Source: an uncultured Collinsella sp. (GTDB taxonomy: Bacteria > Actinomycetota > Coriobacteriia > Coriobacteriales > Coriobacteriaceae). Taken from it: DNA of 19,791 bases. The number at the start of each line of letters is the position of its first letter. The first letter of the stretch is position 1. Where the stretch lies: contig URNQ01000014.1 in assembly GCA_900549245.1 (NCBI GenBank), forward strand, positions 1 through 19,791, written 5' to 3'. The position numbers and the translations under genes were made by a program. Below, in pieces: positions 1-8,317 of the stretch. A model generated the notes under the pieces. The model did no database searches and was not told where the DNA came from. It worked only from the letters and a program-made list of their open reading frames with translations.

Positions 1-22
1 AGGGACGTCCCCCTTTCCCACT
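1..22. repeat. GGGACGTCCC palindrome, possible end of a dispersed intergenic repeat
   Basis: Bases 2-11 form a perfect 10-bp palindrome (GGGACGTCCC), followed by C/T-rich bases and an A-run at 23-28. This does not look like the coding sequence after about base 30, although no stop codon interrupts the ftsI frame here. From memory, GGGGACGTCCCC-type repeats recur between genes in Collinsella-like genomes, and such repeats often end contigs. Only one copy is visible, so calling it a repeat is inference. Confidence 0.35.
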
Positions 23-28
23 AAAAAA

Positions 29-1594
29 TTGGCAAAAGCCGATAAACTGCGCGAGCGTGCCGATGCGCGCCGCCTGCTTGCGCAGACCCTCTATGCCAAA
101 CGCGGTACCATCTACGACCGCAACGGCAACGTGCTGGCGTCGTCGGTCGAATGTCGCAACATCGCCGTGAACCCCCAGCTTGTCGAGGATGTTGACAAGA
201 CGGTGTCGGCGCTGGTCAAGGCAACTGGAATCGATAAAAAGACCTGCCGCAAGCTCGTTGAGTCCGATGGAACCTGGGTGTATATCAAGCGCCAGGTGGA
301 CGAAGACGACGCTGCGGCGCTGGAGAAGAAGAACCTGCCCGGCGTGCTTTTTGAGCAGGCCATGAAGCGCGTATATCCATACGGCAATCTGGCATCGCAG
401 GTGCTGGGTGTAGTGAATGTAGACAACGACGGCTTGACGGGTCTCGAAAAGCAATACAACAAGCTTCTGACCGGCACGAACGGTTCTCTCGTACGCGAGC
501 GCGCGAGGGACGGCAGCTATATCGCGGGCGGTGCCTATAAAAAGGTGGCTGCGGTCGACGGCGTTGATATCGTGACGACGCTCGACGTCAATATCCAGCG
601 TGCGGCCGAGGATGCCCTGGCAGAGGCTGTCGAGAAGACAAAGGCCAAGAACGGCTCGGCGCTGGTCACCGATCCTACGACAGGCGAGATCTTGGCAGCC
701 TGCTCGTATCCGACCTACGACCAGACCAATTTGGAAAACGCCAAGACCGAGGATATGAACCTGCGCCTGGTCACCGACGCCTACGAGCCCGGCTCGGTCT
801 TTAAGACGCTCGTGGCGGGCGCCGGCTTCGACTTGGGCGTCGTGCGGTCGAGTACGTCGTTTGAGGTGCCGGCGAGCATCAAGGTGGGCGACGATACCGT
901 CACCGATGCCGACAAGCGCGACTACGCCATGACCATGGATGTGCGCGAGATGATGCGCCGTTCGTCCAACGTGGGATTTGTCCTGGTGGGGCGCAAGATC
1001 GGTGCCGACGACTTTGCCGCCTATGTGGACAAGTGGGGCATCGGTCACAGCTCGGGTGTCGATTTTCCGGGCGAGAGTCTGGGCATCGTCAAGGAGCGTG
1101 ACCAGTATGACGGCGCCACGCTGGGCTCGATGAGCTTTGGACAGGCGCTGTCTGTCTCGCCGATTGAGATCGCACGTGCCGTGGGCGGCATCGCCAACGG
1201 CGGCGTGATGATGACCCCGCACTTCTATAAGTCCAGCAAAGGCGACGAGAAGGACTGGGGCGAAGGCGAGCGCGCGATTTCGGAGGACGCCGCATCCCAG
1301 GTGACATCGTGCATGCAGACGGTCGTGTCGGAGGGAACGGGCGTTGGCGGCGCGGTTGACGGCTATGACGTGGCGGGTAAGACCGGTACGGCCGAACGTG
1401 CCGACGAGAACGGCGGCTACCTCAAGGAGAACTACATGTCGTCCTTTATGGGCTTTGCACCGGCACAATCGCCCAAGGTGCTGTGCTATATCACGCTCGA
1501 CGGAACGCCGAGCGGCTCAGATGCCGCTGCGGTTCCGTTCCAGTTCATTATGGCCAACGCGCTCGACGTGCTGGGTATCCCGCACACGAAGTAG
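29..1594 (+). CDS. ftsI: Septal peptidoglycan transpeptidase FtsI (PBP3, class B PBP), 5'-truncated
   Basis: Class B penicillin-binding protein that cross-links peptide stems at the septum together with FtsW. Counting from the TTG at 29, the dimerisation-domain hallmark RGTIYDRNG is at residues 25-33. The transpeptidase motifs are intact: SVFK (nucleophile Ser256), SSN at 312-314 and KTGTAE at 451-456. There is no PASTA repeat after the catalytic domain. The usual short cytoplasmic tail and single N-terminal membrane helix are absent. The sequence starts at the ADKLRERADARR region that normally follows that helix. The frame stays open to the window edge, and the TTG has no ribosome binding site, so 29 is only a nominal start and the gene is 5'-partial or disrupted. 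It would normally follow mraW/ftsL. murE does not follow it here. Family assignment is very secure; the start is not. Confidence 0.93.
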   Translation: MAKADKLRERADARRLLAQTLYAKRGTIYDRNGNVLASSVECRNIAVNPQLVEDVDKTVSALVKATGIDKKTCRKLVESDGTWVYIKRQVDEDDAAALEKKNLPGVLFEQAMKRVYPYGNLASQVLGVVNVDNDGLTGLEKQYNKLLTGTNGSLVRERARDGSYIAGGAYKKVAAVDGVDIVTTLDVNIQRAAEDALAEAVEKTKAKNGSALVTDPTTGEILAACSYPTYDQTNLENAKTEDMNLRLVTDAYEPGSVFKTLVAGAGFDLGVVRSSTSFEVPASIKVGDDTVTDADKRDYAMTMDVREMMRRSSNVGFVLVGRKIGADDFAAYVDKWGIGHSSGVDFPGESLGIVKERDQYDGATLGSMSFGQALSVSPIEIARAVGGIANGGVMMTPHFYKSSKGDEKDWGEGERAISEDAASQVTSCMQTVVSEGTGVGGAVDGYDVAGKTGTAERADENGGYLKENYMSSFMGFAPAQSPKVLCYITLDGTPSGSDAAAVPFQFIMANALDVLGIPHTK

Positions 1595-1721
1595 GGGGTT
1601 ACAATCTTTGGGGCGTGGTTTGTTGTCCCATATGAGGGGTGTTCACATGCCCTGCACCACGCATACGCGGCGCTGGGATACAATACGCCGATAGCATTAT
1701 TAGGTTTACAGGGGAGCTGCA
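1595..1721 (+). promoter_or_regulatory. ftsI-murF gap with possible murF promoter
   Basis: This 127-nt gap occupies the place where murE usually lies, and no remnant of a ligase reading frame was seen in it. A TACAAT at 1679-1684 could be a -10 box, but no good -35 lies 16-18 nt upstream. GCGTGGT (1613-1619) and ACCACGC (1656-1662) are exact inverted repeats with a 36-nt loop. The murF ribosome binding site GGGGAG is at 1711-1716, five bases before ATG 1722. A promoter is plausible because the gap is long for this cluster, but the boxes are weak. Confidence 0.3.
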
Positions 1722-3146
1722 ATGATAGAGATCGCCGTCAACAACCTCGCGGCCGCAACAGGGGCCCGAACCGTGACGGGAGAAGCCGATCGGGTATGCC
1801 GCGGGTGCGTTATCGACTCGCGCCAGGTCGAGGAAGGGACGATTTTCGTCGCCTTTCCCGGTGAAAACGTCGACGGCAATGATTTTGCTTCCCGTGCCGT
1901 CCAGTCGGGTGCCGGCGCCGTCGTGATGACGCGTGAGCCCGAGGCCGAGCTGGTCTCGCTGGCGCAGGACAAGGGCTGTGCCATCTTGCTGACCGATGAT
2001 CCCGAGGAGTTTCTGCTGCGTTTGGCGCATGCGTATCGCCTGGAGCTTGGCTGCCTGGTCGTTGGCATTACCGGTTCCATCGGCAAGACGACGACCAAGG
2101 ACGTGCTCGCCGCTGTGCTCGCCAAGCGCTATCGTGTCTGGGCCACCAAGGGCAATTTCAATAACCTGATCGGCATGCCGCTCACGGTGCTTTCCGCTCC
2201 GGCCGATACCGAGGTCCTGGTGCTCGAGATGGGCATGAACCATTTCCACGAGATCGAGCGCCTGTCTCAGTCTGCCAATCCCAACCTTGCCATCGTGAGC
2301 AAGATCGGCACCTCTCATATCGGCATTTTGGGCAGCCGCGAGAACATCGCCCGCGCTAAGGCCGAGATCGTTCAGGGCATGTGCGCCGCTGGCGACTATT
2401 TGCCGCTGCTGGTTTTGGGCGGTGAGGACGACTTTACGCCGTTCATTCGCGACACGTTCGCCCAACCTGCTGGTATCGACGTGATGCTGGCCGGCGTCTC
2501 GGACGATGATGAGGTCCGTGCCCGCGACGTTCGCGTTGATGACGAAGGCCGTCCGGTCTTTACGCTCGATTTTGGCCAGGGTGAGACGATCGATACCATG
2601 CTTGCCATCCCCGGCGTGCAGTCCGTTCCTAATGCCGTTAAGGCCGCCGCGGTTGCCTATCGCCTGGGCGTGACGCCCGAGCAGATCGATGCTGCCTTTA
2701 GGGGTCTCACGATCACCGGACACCGCCAGGAGATCAAGCGCGCCAAGAGCGGTGCACGCGTCATCGATGACTCCTATAACGCCAGTGCCGAATCCATGGC
2801 TGCTGGCCTCGATCTGCTGTGCTCGCTTTCGTGCACGGGGTCTCGCATGGCGATCCTGGGCGAGATGGGCGAGATGGGCGATGAGGCTCCTCGCATGCAT
2901 GAGCTCGTGGGCGCCTATGCCGCCGCCAAGAAGCTCGACATGCTGGCGTGCGTGGGTGGTGAGCTGGCCCAGCTTATGGCCGATGCCGCACGCATGATGG
3001 GCATGGACGAGGACCGCATCCAGGTGTTCTCCGATTATCAGCAGGTGCTCGACCGCATGGGCGGCGCGCTTGAAAAACATGATGTTGTACTGGTCAAGGG
3101 TTCCCGCTTTGTTGAGCTCGACCGCTTTGTGGAAGGTGTGTGCTAG
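1722..3146 (+). CDS. murF: UDP-N-acetylmuramoyl-tripeptide--D-alanyl-D-alanine ligase MurF
   Basis: Cytoplasmic ATP-dependent ligase that adds D-Ala-D-Ala to the UDP-MurNAc-tripeptide, completing the pentapeptide precursor. The 474-residue length is normal. Visible features in order are the N-terminal substrate domain with DSRQVEEGTIFVAF-type residues (about 32-45), the ATP P-loop GITGSIGKTTTKD at 115-127, the MurF-type KGNFNNLIGMPL at 143-154, LEMGMN at 168-173, HRQE in the hinge region near 334-337, IDDSYNAS at 348-355 and VLVKGSR close to the C-terminus. The ATG at 1722 has GGGGAG five bases upstream. The usual GxHNxxNA motif reads GVQSVPNA (298-305), so the conserved His is replaced. The mraY start follows three bases after the stop, so the two are co-transcribed and probably co-translated. 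Confidence 0.96.
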   Translation: MIEIAVNNLAAATGARTVTGEADRVCRGCVIDSRQVEEGTIFVAFPGENVDGNDFASRAVQSGAGAVVMTREPEAELVSLAQDKGCAILLTDDPEEFLLRLAHAYRLELGCLVVGITGSIGKTTTKDVLAAVLAKRYRVWATKGNFNNLIGMPLTVLSAPADTEVLVLEMGMNHFHEIERLSQSANPNLAIVSKIGTSHIGILGSRENIARAKAEIVQGMCAAGDYLPLLVLGGEDDFTPFIRDTFAQPAGIDVMLAGVSDDDEVRARDVRVDDEGRPVFTLDFGQGETIDTMLAIPGVQSVPNAVKAAAVAYRLGVTPEQIDAAFRGLTITGHRQEIKRAKSGARVIDDSYNASAESMAAGLDLLCSLSCTGSRMAILGEMGEMGDEAPRMHELVGAYAAAKKLDMLACVGGELAQLMADAARMMGMDEDRIQVFSDYQQVLDRMGGALEKHDVVLVKGSRFVELDRFVEGVC

Positions 3147-3149
3147 CCC

Positions 3150-4169
3150 ATGTTCGGCAATCCCTCGTATCCAACGTATCAGGCTTTTTTGGGGCTTGGC
3201 ATCGCCGCAGCCATTGCGCTGCTGCTCATGCCGTGGTGGATCAAGCTGCTCAAGGTCGAGGGTATCGGCCAGCAGGTTCGTGCCGACGGCCCCAAGCGTC
3301 ATTTGGTTAAGCAGGGAACGCCCACCATGGGTGGCGTTGTCATCCTCGTCGCGATCTCGCTGACCTGCCTGCTGATGGGCAAGCTCACCACCGAGCTCGT
3401 ACTCGTACTGCTCGCCACGCTGGCGACCGGCGTGCTGGGCCTGATCGACGACCTGACCTCCGTTACGCATGGGCGCTCGCTCGGTCTGACGCCTCATGCC
3501 AAGATGATCGGCCTAACCATTATCTGTGTCACCTTTACGGTACTTGCCGTCAACTGGTGCGGCGTCGCCCCCGAGATTCGTTTTCCCGGTGGGTTGACGA
3601 TCGACCTTGGCGTGCTTTCGACCACCATCTGCGGCTATTCGTTCCCGTGGCTCTATATTGTCTTTTGCTGGCTGATGATTGCCGGTCTTTCTAATGCCGT
3701 GAACCTGACCGATGGCCTTGACGGTCTTGCTGGCGGCACCTCCATGATCGCCATGCTCGCCATGGCTGCCATGGCGTTTTTGCACGGAGACGTGAACCTG
3801 TCCATCTTCTGTACCGCGTGTGCCGGTGCCTGCTTGGGCTTTCTGTGGTTCAACTGCTATCCGGCGAGCATCTTTATGGGCGATACCGGCTCGCTTGCTC
3901 TGGGCGCCGCGTTTGCCTGCACGTCCATCATGACCAACACCGAGGTCGTCTCCCTCATCATCGGCGGCCTGTTTATCGTTGAGACCCTGTCGGTCATGAT
4001 TCAGGTTGTCTACTTCCATTTTACGCACAAGCGCGTCTTCCTTATGGCGCCCATCCATCATCATTTCGAAAAGAAGGGCTGGGCCGAGACCAAGGTCGTC
4101 ATCCGTTTTTGGATTATCGCTGCGGCCTTTGGTGCCGTTGGCCTTGCTCTGTTCTTCCAGTTGGGATAG
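3150..4169 (+). CDS. mraY: Phospho-N-acetylmuramoyl-pentapeptide transferase MraY
   Basis: Polytopic membrane enzyme that transfers phospho-MurNAc-pentapeptide from UDP to undecaprenyl phosphate, giving lipid I. The 339 residues match the family, with about ten hydrophobic segments starting at residues 12-30. Catalytic and Mg-binding motifs are intact: the DD pair at 100-101 (GLIDD), NLTDGLDGLAGG at 185-196, FMGDTGSLALG at 242-252 and PIHHHFEKKGW at 301-311. The ATG lies three bases after the murF stop. A GGAAGG at about 3130-3135, inside murF, can serve as ribosome binding site. It sits between murF and murD in a single transcription unit. Confidence 0.97.
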   Translation: MFGNPSYPTYQAFLGLGIAAAIALLLMPWWIKLLKVEGIGQQVRADGPKRHLVKQGTPTMGGVVILVAISLTCLLMGKLTTELVLVLLATLATGVLGLIDDLTSVTHGRSLGLTPHAKMIGLTIICVTFTVLAVNWCGVAPEIRFPGGLTIDLGVLSTTICGYSFPWLYIVFCWLMIAGLSNAVNLTDGLDGLAGGTSMIAMLAMAAMAFLHGDVNLSIFCTACAGACLGFLWFNCYPASIFMGDTGSLALGAAFACTSIMTNTEVVSLIIGGLFIVETLSVMIQVVYFHFTHKRVFLMAPIHHHFEKKGWAETKVVIRFWIIAAAFGAVGLALFFQLG

Positions 4170-4178
4170 TGGTCTTTC

Positions 4179-5585
4179 ATGCCTCTTGCTGATGTCTTTA
4201 GCCTGCTCGTTTTGGGTCAGGGCAAATCCGGTCTCGATGTCGCCCGCTGGGCGCTGGCACATCCCGAGCGCGTAAGCGCCGTTACCGTGTATGGCGGCGG
4301 CACCTCTGAGCCCAATGACGCCACGCGTGCGCTCGAGGCTGCTGGTGCGTCGTTTGTCTATGGGACCGAACAGGTCGAGGGCGCCTATGACGTATGCGTG
4401 ACGTGCCCGGGCATCTCGGAGTTCTCGGGCTTCTTTAAGGCCGGGCGCGAACATGCCGCTCAGATTATGGGTGAGCCAGAGTTTGCCTATCGCCTGTCGC
4501 CCGATAACTGGATTGCCATCACGGGCACCAACGGTAAGACGACCACCACGTCGCTGACTGATTATCTGCTCAAGGCTGCCGGCGAGGCCAGCGTAGCTGT
4601 CGGCAACATCGGCGAGCCGCCGGTCAACGAGATTGACAGCCGAGCCCACAACGAGTGGTTTGTGGCTGAGCTCTCGAGCTATCAGATTGCTACGACCACC
4701 GAGCTCCACCCTCGCGTGGCAGTGCTGCTCAACATCACTCCCGACCACTTGGGCTGGCATAAGAGCCATAAGAACTATGCGCTTGCCAAGATCAAGCTGT
4801 TTGACAATATGGTCGATGACGATCTGGTGGTTGTCGACGTCGAAGACGCCGGCATTCACGAGTTCGATGAGTACATCTATACACCGGGTCGCCGCATCTG
4901 CAAGGTCGCTTTTGACGAGCCCGAGGGTGCAGACGCCGCCTTTGTGCGCGACGGCAAAATGGTCGTGCGCCTGAAGGGCGTCGAGACTCAGCTTGTCGCC
5001 ACGTCCGAGCTCAAGATCTCGGGCCACCACAATGTCATCAATGCCTTATGTGCCGCCACGGCTGCTCTGGCCGTCGGTGCCGATGTCGATGGTGTCCGCC
5101 GCGGTCTGGCCTCGTTCCAGCCGCTCGAGCATCGCGTGGAGCCGTGCGGCGAGATTGACGGTGTGCGCTACGTCAACGATTCCAAGGCGACCAACACCGA
5201 CGCGGTCGAGAAGGCACTGACGGCATTTCCCGATGACGACGTGATCTTGCTGCTCGGCGGCCACGATAAGGGCACGCCGCTCACGGACTTCGCGCGCGTT
5301 GTAATGGATAACGTGCGCTCGGTCGTCTGCTTTGGCGATGCGCGCGAGCGCTTCACCGCCGCTATGGACGAGGCCGATGTCGATGGCGATGTGGATATCG
5401 CCCAGGCGGATGACCTACGCGATGCCGTGGACGTTGCCCGTTCGCTGTCGAGCCGTGGCGACGTGATCTTACTTTCTCCTGCCTGCTCTTCGTTCGATGA
5501 GTTCTCGGGCTATGAGGAGCGCGGCCGCGTGTTTAAGGACTATGTGGCGCAGCTTGCCGCTGCGGCGGAATCGCAAATGGAATAG
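4179..5585 (+). CDS. murD: UDP-N-acetylmuramoylalanine--D-glutamate ligase MurD
   Basis: Cytoplasmic Mur ligase that adds D-glutamate to UDP-MurNAc-L-Ala. The protein has 468 residues. A Rossmann-like UDP-binding start (VLGQGKSG, 11-18) is followed by the ATP P-loop ITGTNGKTTTTSL at 114-126, AELSSYQ at 163-169, NITPDHLGWH at 185-194, HNVINAL at 284-290, LEHR at 316-319, VNDSKATNTDA at 332-342, LGGHDKG at 359-365 and the C-terminal LSPACSSFDEF at 432-442, all typical of MurD. Lys204 in the YALAKIKLF stretch is a candidate for the carbamylated lysine. The ATG is nine bases after mraY and has only a poor GGT-type ribosome binding site, so translation may be coupled to mraY. It lies directly upstream of ftsW. 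Confidence 0.96.
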   Translation: MPLADVFSLLVLGQGKSGLDVARWALAHPERVSAVTVYGGGTSEPNDATRALEAAGASFVYGTEQVEGAYDVCVTCPGISEFSGFFKAGREHAAQIMGEPEFAYRLSPDNWIAITGTNGKTTTTSLTDYLLKAAGEASVAVGNIGEPPVNEIDSRAHNEWFVAELSSYQIATTTELHPRVAVLLNITPDHLGWHKSHKNYALAKIKLFDNMVDDDLVVVDVEDAGIHEFDEYIYTPGRRICKVAFDEPEGADAAFVRDGKMVVRLKGVETQLVATSELKISGHHNVINALCAATAALAVGADVDGVRRGLASFQPLEHRVEPCGEIDGVRYVNDSKATNTDAVEKALTAFPDDDVILLLGGHDKGTPLTDFARVVMDNVRSVVCFGDARERFTAAMDEADVDGDVDIAQADDLRDAVDVARSLSSRGDVILLSPACSSFDEFSGYEERGRVFKDYVAQLAAAAESQME

Positions 5586-5588
5586 GGG
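5584..5588 (+). promoter_or_regulatory. ftsW ribosome binding site (decides the start)
   Basis: AGGGG overlaps the murD stop codon. It touches the TTG at 5589 directly but sits six bases from the in-frame GTG at 5595. The spacing therefore favours GTG 5595 as the ftsW start. A further in-frame ATG at 5622 has no well-spaced site. Confidence 0.5.
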
Positions 5589-5594
5589 TTGCCG

Positions 5595-7115
5595 GTGAGA
5601 GAGGAGAGCCCCCGACAAGGTATGAGGAGGCCCGACTCGGATCGTGCTTCCTCGCGGCGCAGCACACCGCGTTCCGGTCGCGGCGGGCAGACGTTTAGCG
5701 AACGCTATATTGCCGGCGTTCCCGCCCGTATCATGCGCCCCCGCCTGATATTCATGGCCTGCCTGTTTACTTTGGTGTGCTTTGGCCTGCTGATGGTGTA
5801 CTCGGCGTCTTCGGTCGAGGCACTGCACGAGAATGGCTCGGCGACGTTTTTTCTGGGTCGACAGGCCGCGTTTGCCGTGGTCGGTGTTTTGGCGCTGATT
5901 GCCATCGTGCGCGTTTTGCCGGACGGTTGGTTTGGGGAAGACGTGCTCAGGATCTTCCTCATAGGCATGATAGGGCTACTGTTTCTGGTGTTCTTGGTGG
6001 GCAGCGGCAGCCGTGGCGCCACGCGCTGGCTCAACATCGCCGGCATTCAGTTCCAGCCTTCCGAGTTTTTAAAGCCATTTGCCATTGCGTATTCGGCCAT
6101 CATGCTCGATCGCTTCTTTTCGCCCGGTGGCAACATCAACGAATTCCTTCGCAAGATGGGCATCTACCTGGGCATTTCGCTCTTTCTGATCTTTATCCAG
6201 CCCGATTTCGGTACCGTCCTGATCATCCTATTGACCCTCATGTGCATGGCGTTGTTTGCGGGTCTCGACCCAAGATTTATCATCGGCGTGATAATCTTCG
6301 GCATTCTCGTGATCGTGATTGCGCTTGTCGCAGAGCCGTACCGTATGGTGCGTATTCAGGTTGCCTTGAACCCTTGGGCCGACGAGTATGGTGACGGCTA
6401 TCAGGCCACGCTTGCCATCATGGCCTTTGCCTCGGGCGGTCTGTTCGGCCGTGGCATCGGCAACTCAACCATGAAGTACTCGTATCTGCCCGAGGCGCAC
6501 AATGACTACATCCTGGCCATCATTGGCGAGGAAGTCGGTTTTGTCGGAACCGTGCTGTTCTTCTTGGTGTTTGCGATGCTGATCTACTCGGCGTTTCGCA
6601 TTGCCGAGCAGGCGACCGATCGTCGGGGCGCGCTCATGGCGTCTGGCTCTGCGGTCATTCTCGCGGTGCAGTTTTTGATCAATGCGCTGGGCATCCTCAA
6701 CGTGTTTCCCATGACGGGCAAACCGTTGCCGTTTATTAGCTATGGCGGTTCGTCGATTATTGTGTCGCTTATGCTTGCCGGTCTGATCCTACGCGTTTCG
6801 TACGAGAGCGCCCGTCGCGATGAGTACGACCGTCGCCGCGAGAGCTTTGCCGTTATGGATGAGAGTACCGCCGGCGTGCCCCATGTGCGCGGCGAGCGGT
6901 CTTCGCGTAACGGCTTTACCGTTCTGGATGGCTCTGCGACCGAGCCGGCAGCCCGTCCGCGTCAGCGAACGGCGCCGCAAGGTCGTCCGCAGCGCCCAAC
7001 TCCTCGCAATGCGGGCGGCGGATATAATCGAATCGATTTGAACTCGGACCCGTCGGCGCGTTTGCGCACCGACGACCAGGGACCGCGTGTACGAAGGGAC
7101 TACCATGACCGATAA
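5595..7115 (+). CDS. ftsW: Septal peptidoglycan glycosyltransferase FtsW (SEDS family)
   Basis: Polytopic SEDS protein that polymerises lipid II at the septum with FtsI. From the GTG start it has 506 residues. About 48 N-terminal residues are basic, Ser/Arg-rich and cytoplasmic, followed by about ten membrane segments between residues 50 and 402. SEDS signatures are clear: SRGATRWLNI (139-148), FQPSEFLKPFAIAY (153-166), QPDFGT (202-207), LPEAHNDYILAIIGEE (298-313) with the putative catalytic Asp304, and PLPFISYGGSS (377-387). Beyond the last helix lies a roughly 105-residue Arg/Pro-rich cytoplasmic tail holding two related FxVxDxS motifs (SFAVMDES and GFTVLDGS). The 3' end overlaps murG by 11 bases. 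The FtsW rather than RodA assignment rests on the dcw context. Confidence 0.95.
   Translation: MREESPRQGMRRPDSDRASSRRSTPRSGRGGQTFSERYIAGVPARIMRPRLIFMACLFTLVCFGLLMVYSASSVEALHENGSATFFLGRQAAFAVVGVLALIAIVRVLPDGWFGEDVLRIFLIGMIGLLFLVFLVGSGSRGATRWLNIAGIQFQPSEFLKPFAIAYSAIMLDRFFSPGGNINEFLRKMGIYLGISLFLIFIQPDFGTVLIILLTLMCMALFAGLDPRFIIGVIIFGILVIVIALVAEPYRMVRIQVALNPWADEYGDGYQATLAIMAFASGGLFGRGIGNSTMKYSYLPEAHNDYILAIIGEEVGFVGTVLFFLVFAMLIYSAFRIAEQATDRRGALMASGSAVILAVQFLINALGILNVFPMTGKPLPFISYGGSSIIVSLMLAGLILRVSYESARRDEYDRRRESFAVMDESTAGVPHVRGERSSRNGFTVLDGSATEPAARPRQRTAPQGRPQRPTPRNAGGGYNRIDLNSDPSARLRTDDQGPRVRRDYHDR
7093..7098 (+). promoter_or_regulatory. murG ribosome binding site (decides the start)
   Basis: GAAGGG lies six bases before ATG 7105, inside the 3' end of ftsW. 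This supports ATG 7105 over the upstream in-frame GTG at 7087. Confidence 0.6.
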
Positions 7116-8220
7116 GATGACCGTTGCTATTGCAGCCGGCGGCACGGCAGGACATATCAACCCCGCGCTCGCCTTGGCCGAAGAGCTGCGTGACCGTGGC
7201 CACCACGTTGTGTTCGTGGGCCAGTCGCGCAAGCTCGAGGGTCGTCTGGTCCCCGAGGCTGGGTTTGATTTTGTTCCTATTACGGTTACGGGCTTCGACC
7301 GCTCCCGTCCTTGGACGGCGCTGACCTCGCTGTGGCGTGTCAACAAGGCCAAGCGTGCGCTCGCCAGTCATTTCTCAAAGGTCGGCAAGCCCGATGCCGC
7401 CATCGGTTTTGGTGCCTATGTCGAGGTTCCGTTGCTGGGGTGGTGCAAGGGCGCAGGCGTTCCGTATCTGCTGCATGAGCAGAACTCTGTTCCGGGCCTG
7501 GCCAACAAGATGATGAACTCCCACGCCGCCCGCATGTGCATCTCGGTGCCGGCAGCGCGTTCGGTCTTTGAGCGCGAAGGTGACCCTGACCACGTGCTCA
7601 TGACCGGCAACCCCGTACGTCGCTCGGTGATCGAGGGCGATCGCGCTCGCGGCCGCAAGGCACTTGGCGTTCCCGAGGACGCTACGCTGCTGCTCGTCTT
7701 TGGCGGTTCACTTGGCGCCCAGCACCTCAACGAGCGCGTGGCTTCGCTCAAAAACGAGCTGCTTTCGCGCAAGAACCTCTATGTGTTGCATTCGACGGGT
7801 GCCGACGGCTTTGAGGAGACCGAGCGCGCTTTGGCGCTGACGCCCGAGGAGGCGAAGCGTTACCGCGTCCAGCCTTACATCGACAACATGGGCGACATGC
7901 TGGCTGCTGCCGATTTGGTGCTCTCGCGTTCGGGCGCATCGAGCGTGGCCGAGATCGCTGCGCTCGCCGTGCCTTCGGTGCTCGTGCCGTACCCGCATGC
8001 GACGGCCGACCACCAAACCACCAATGCCCGTTATCTGGTCGACGCCGGGGCTGGCGTGCTCTGCGCCGATGCCGATATCGACGGTTCTGCCTTTGCCGAT
8101 GAGCTGCTGCACCTGGTCGATGACGCGGCGGCGCGCGACGCCATGCGTCAGGCGGCGCGTGGTCTGGCTCAGGATAGGGCCGCCGCTCTTCTGGCGGATG
8201 CGGTAGAGGGTTTGCGTTAG
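7105..8220 (+). CDS. murG: UDP-GlcNAc:lipid I N-acetylglucosaminyltransferase MurG
   Basis: Peripheral membrane GT-B glycosyltransferase that converts lipid I into lipid II on the inner face of the membrane. From ATG 7105 it has 371 residues, normal for the family. The N-terminal glycine-rich loop AAGGTAGHINP is at 10-20, GFGAYVEVP at 101-109 (most homologues have GFGGY, so one Gly is Ala here), HEQNSVPG at 124-131, the second G-loop FGGSLGAQ at 199-206, and the UDP-GlcNAc binding stretch SRSGASSVAEIAAL at 274-287 followed by PHATADHQ at 297-304. The start overlaps the ftsW end by 11 bases. A 97-nt gap separates it from murC. Confidence 0.96.
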   Translation: MTDKMTVAIAAGGTAGHINPALALAEELRDRGHHVVFVGQSRKLEGRLVPEAGFDFVPITVTGFDRSRPWTALTSLWRVNKAKRALASHFSKVGKPDAAIGFGAYVEVPLLGWCKGAGVPYLLHEQNSVPGLANKMMNSHAARMCISVPAARSVFEREGDPDHVLMTGNPVRRSVIEGDRARGRKALGVPEDATLLLVFGGSLGAQHLNERVASLKNELLSRKNLYVLHSTGADGFEETERALALTPEEAKRYRVQPYIDNMGDMLAAADLVLSRSGASSVAEIAALAVPSVLVPYPHATADHQTTNARYLVDAGAGVLCADADIDGSAFADELLHLVDDAAARDAMRQAARGLAQDRAAALLADAVEGLR

Positions 8221-8317
8221 TTAGACGGGATATCGTCGGTCGCCCTCGCGCTGATGCGGTAGGTGCGGTACAGTTAACGGATTACAGGCAGTGTTTACGC
8301 AAGGAGTACACGAGCAC
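8221..8317 (+). promoter_or_regulatory. murG-murC gap with murC ribosome binding site
   Basis: This gap of 97 nt is long for the cluster. It holds a GTTAAC palindrome at 8273-8278 within a less GC-rich patch and a clear AAGGAG at 8301-8306, eleven bases before ATG 8318. The site lies downstream of the in-frame GTG at 8291, so ATG 8318 is the start. A promoter is possible, but no matching -35/-10 pair was found. Confidence 0.35.

Noticed and set aside
1613..1662. GCGTGGT/ACCACGC inverted repeat as a terminator after ftsI
   Set aside because: The stem is only 7 bp with a 36-nt loop and no T-run, so it is not a convincing terminator.
1599..3497. Very long antisense open frame (632 codons) opposite murF and mraY
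   Set aside because: It is the mirror of two well-supported genes in GC-rich DNA. Its translation is compositionally odd, without domains, and it has no start signal.
3513..5030. Antisense open frame of 505 codons opposite mraY and murD
   Set aside because: It is a shadow created by biased codons on the + strand, with no recognisable domain and no ribosome binding site.
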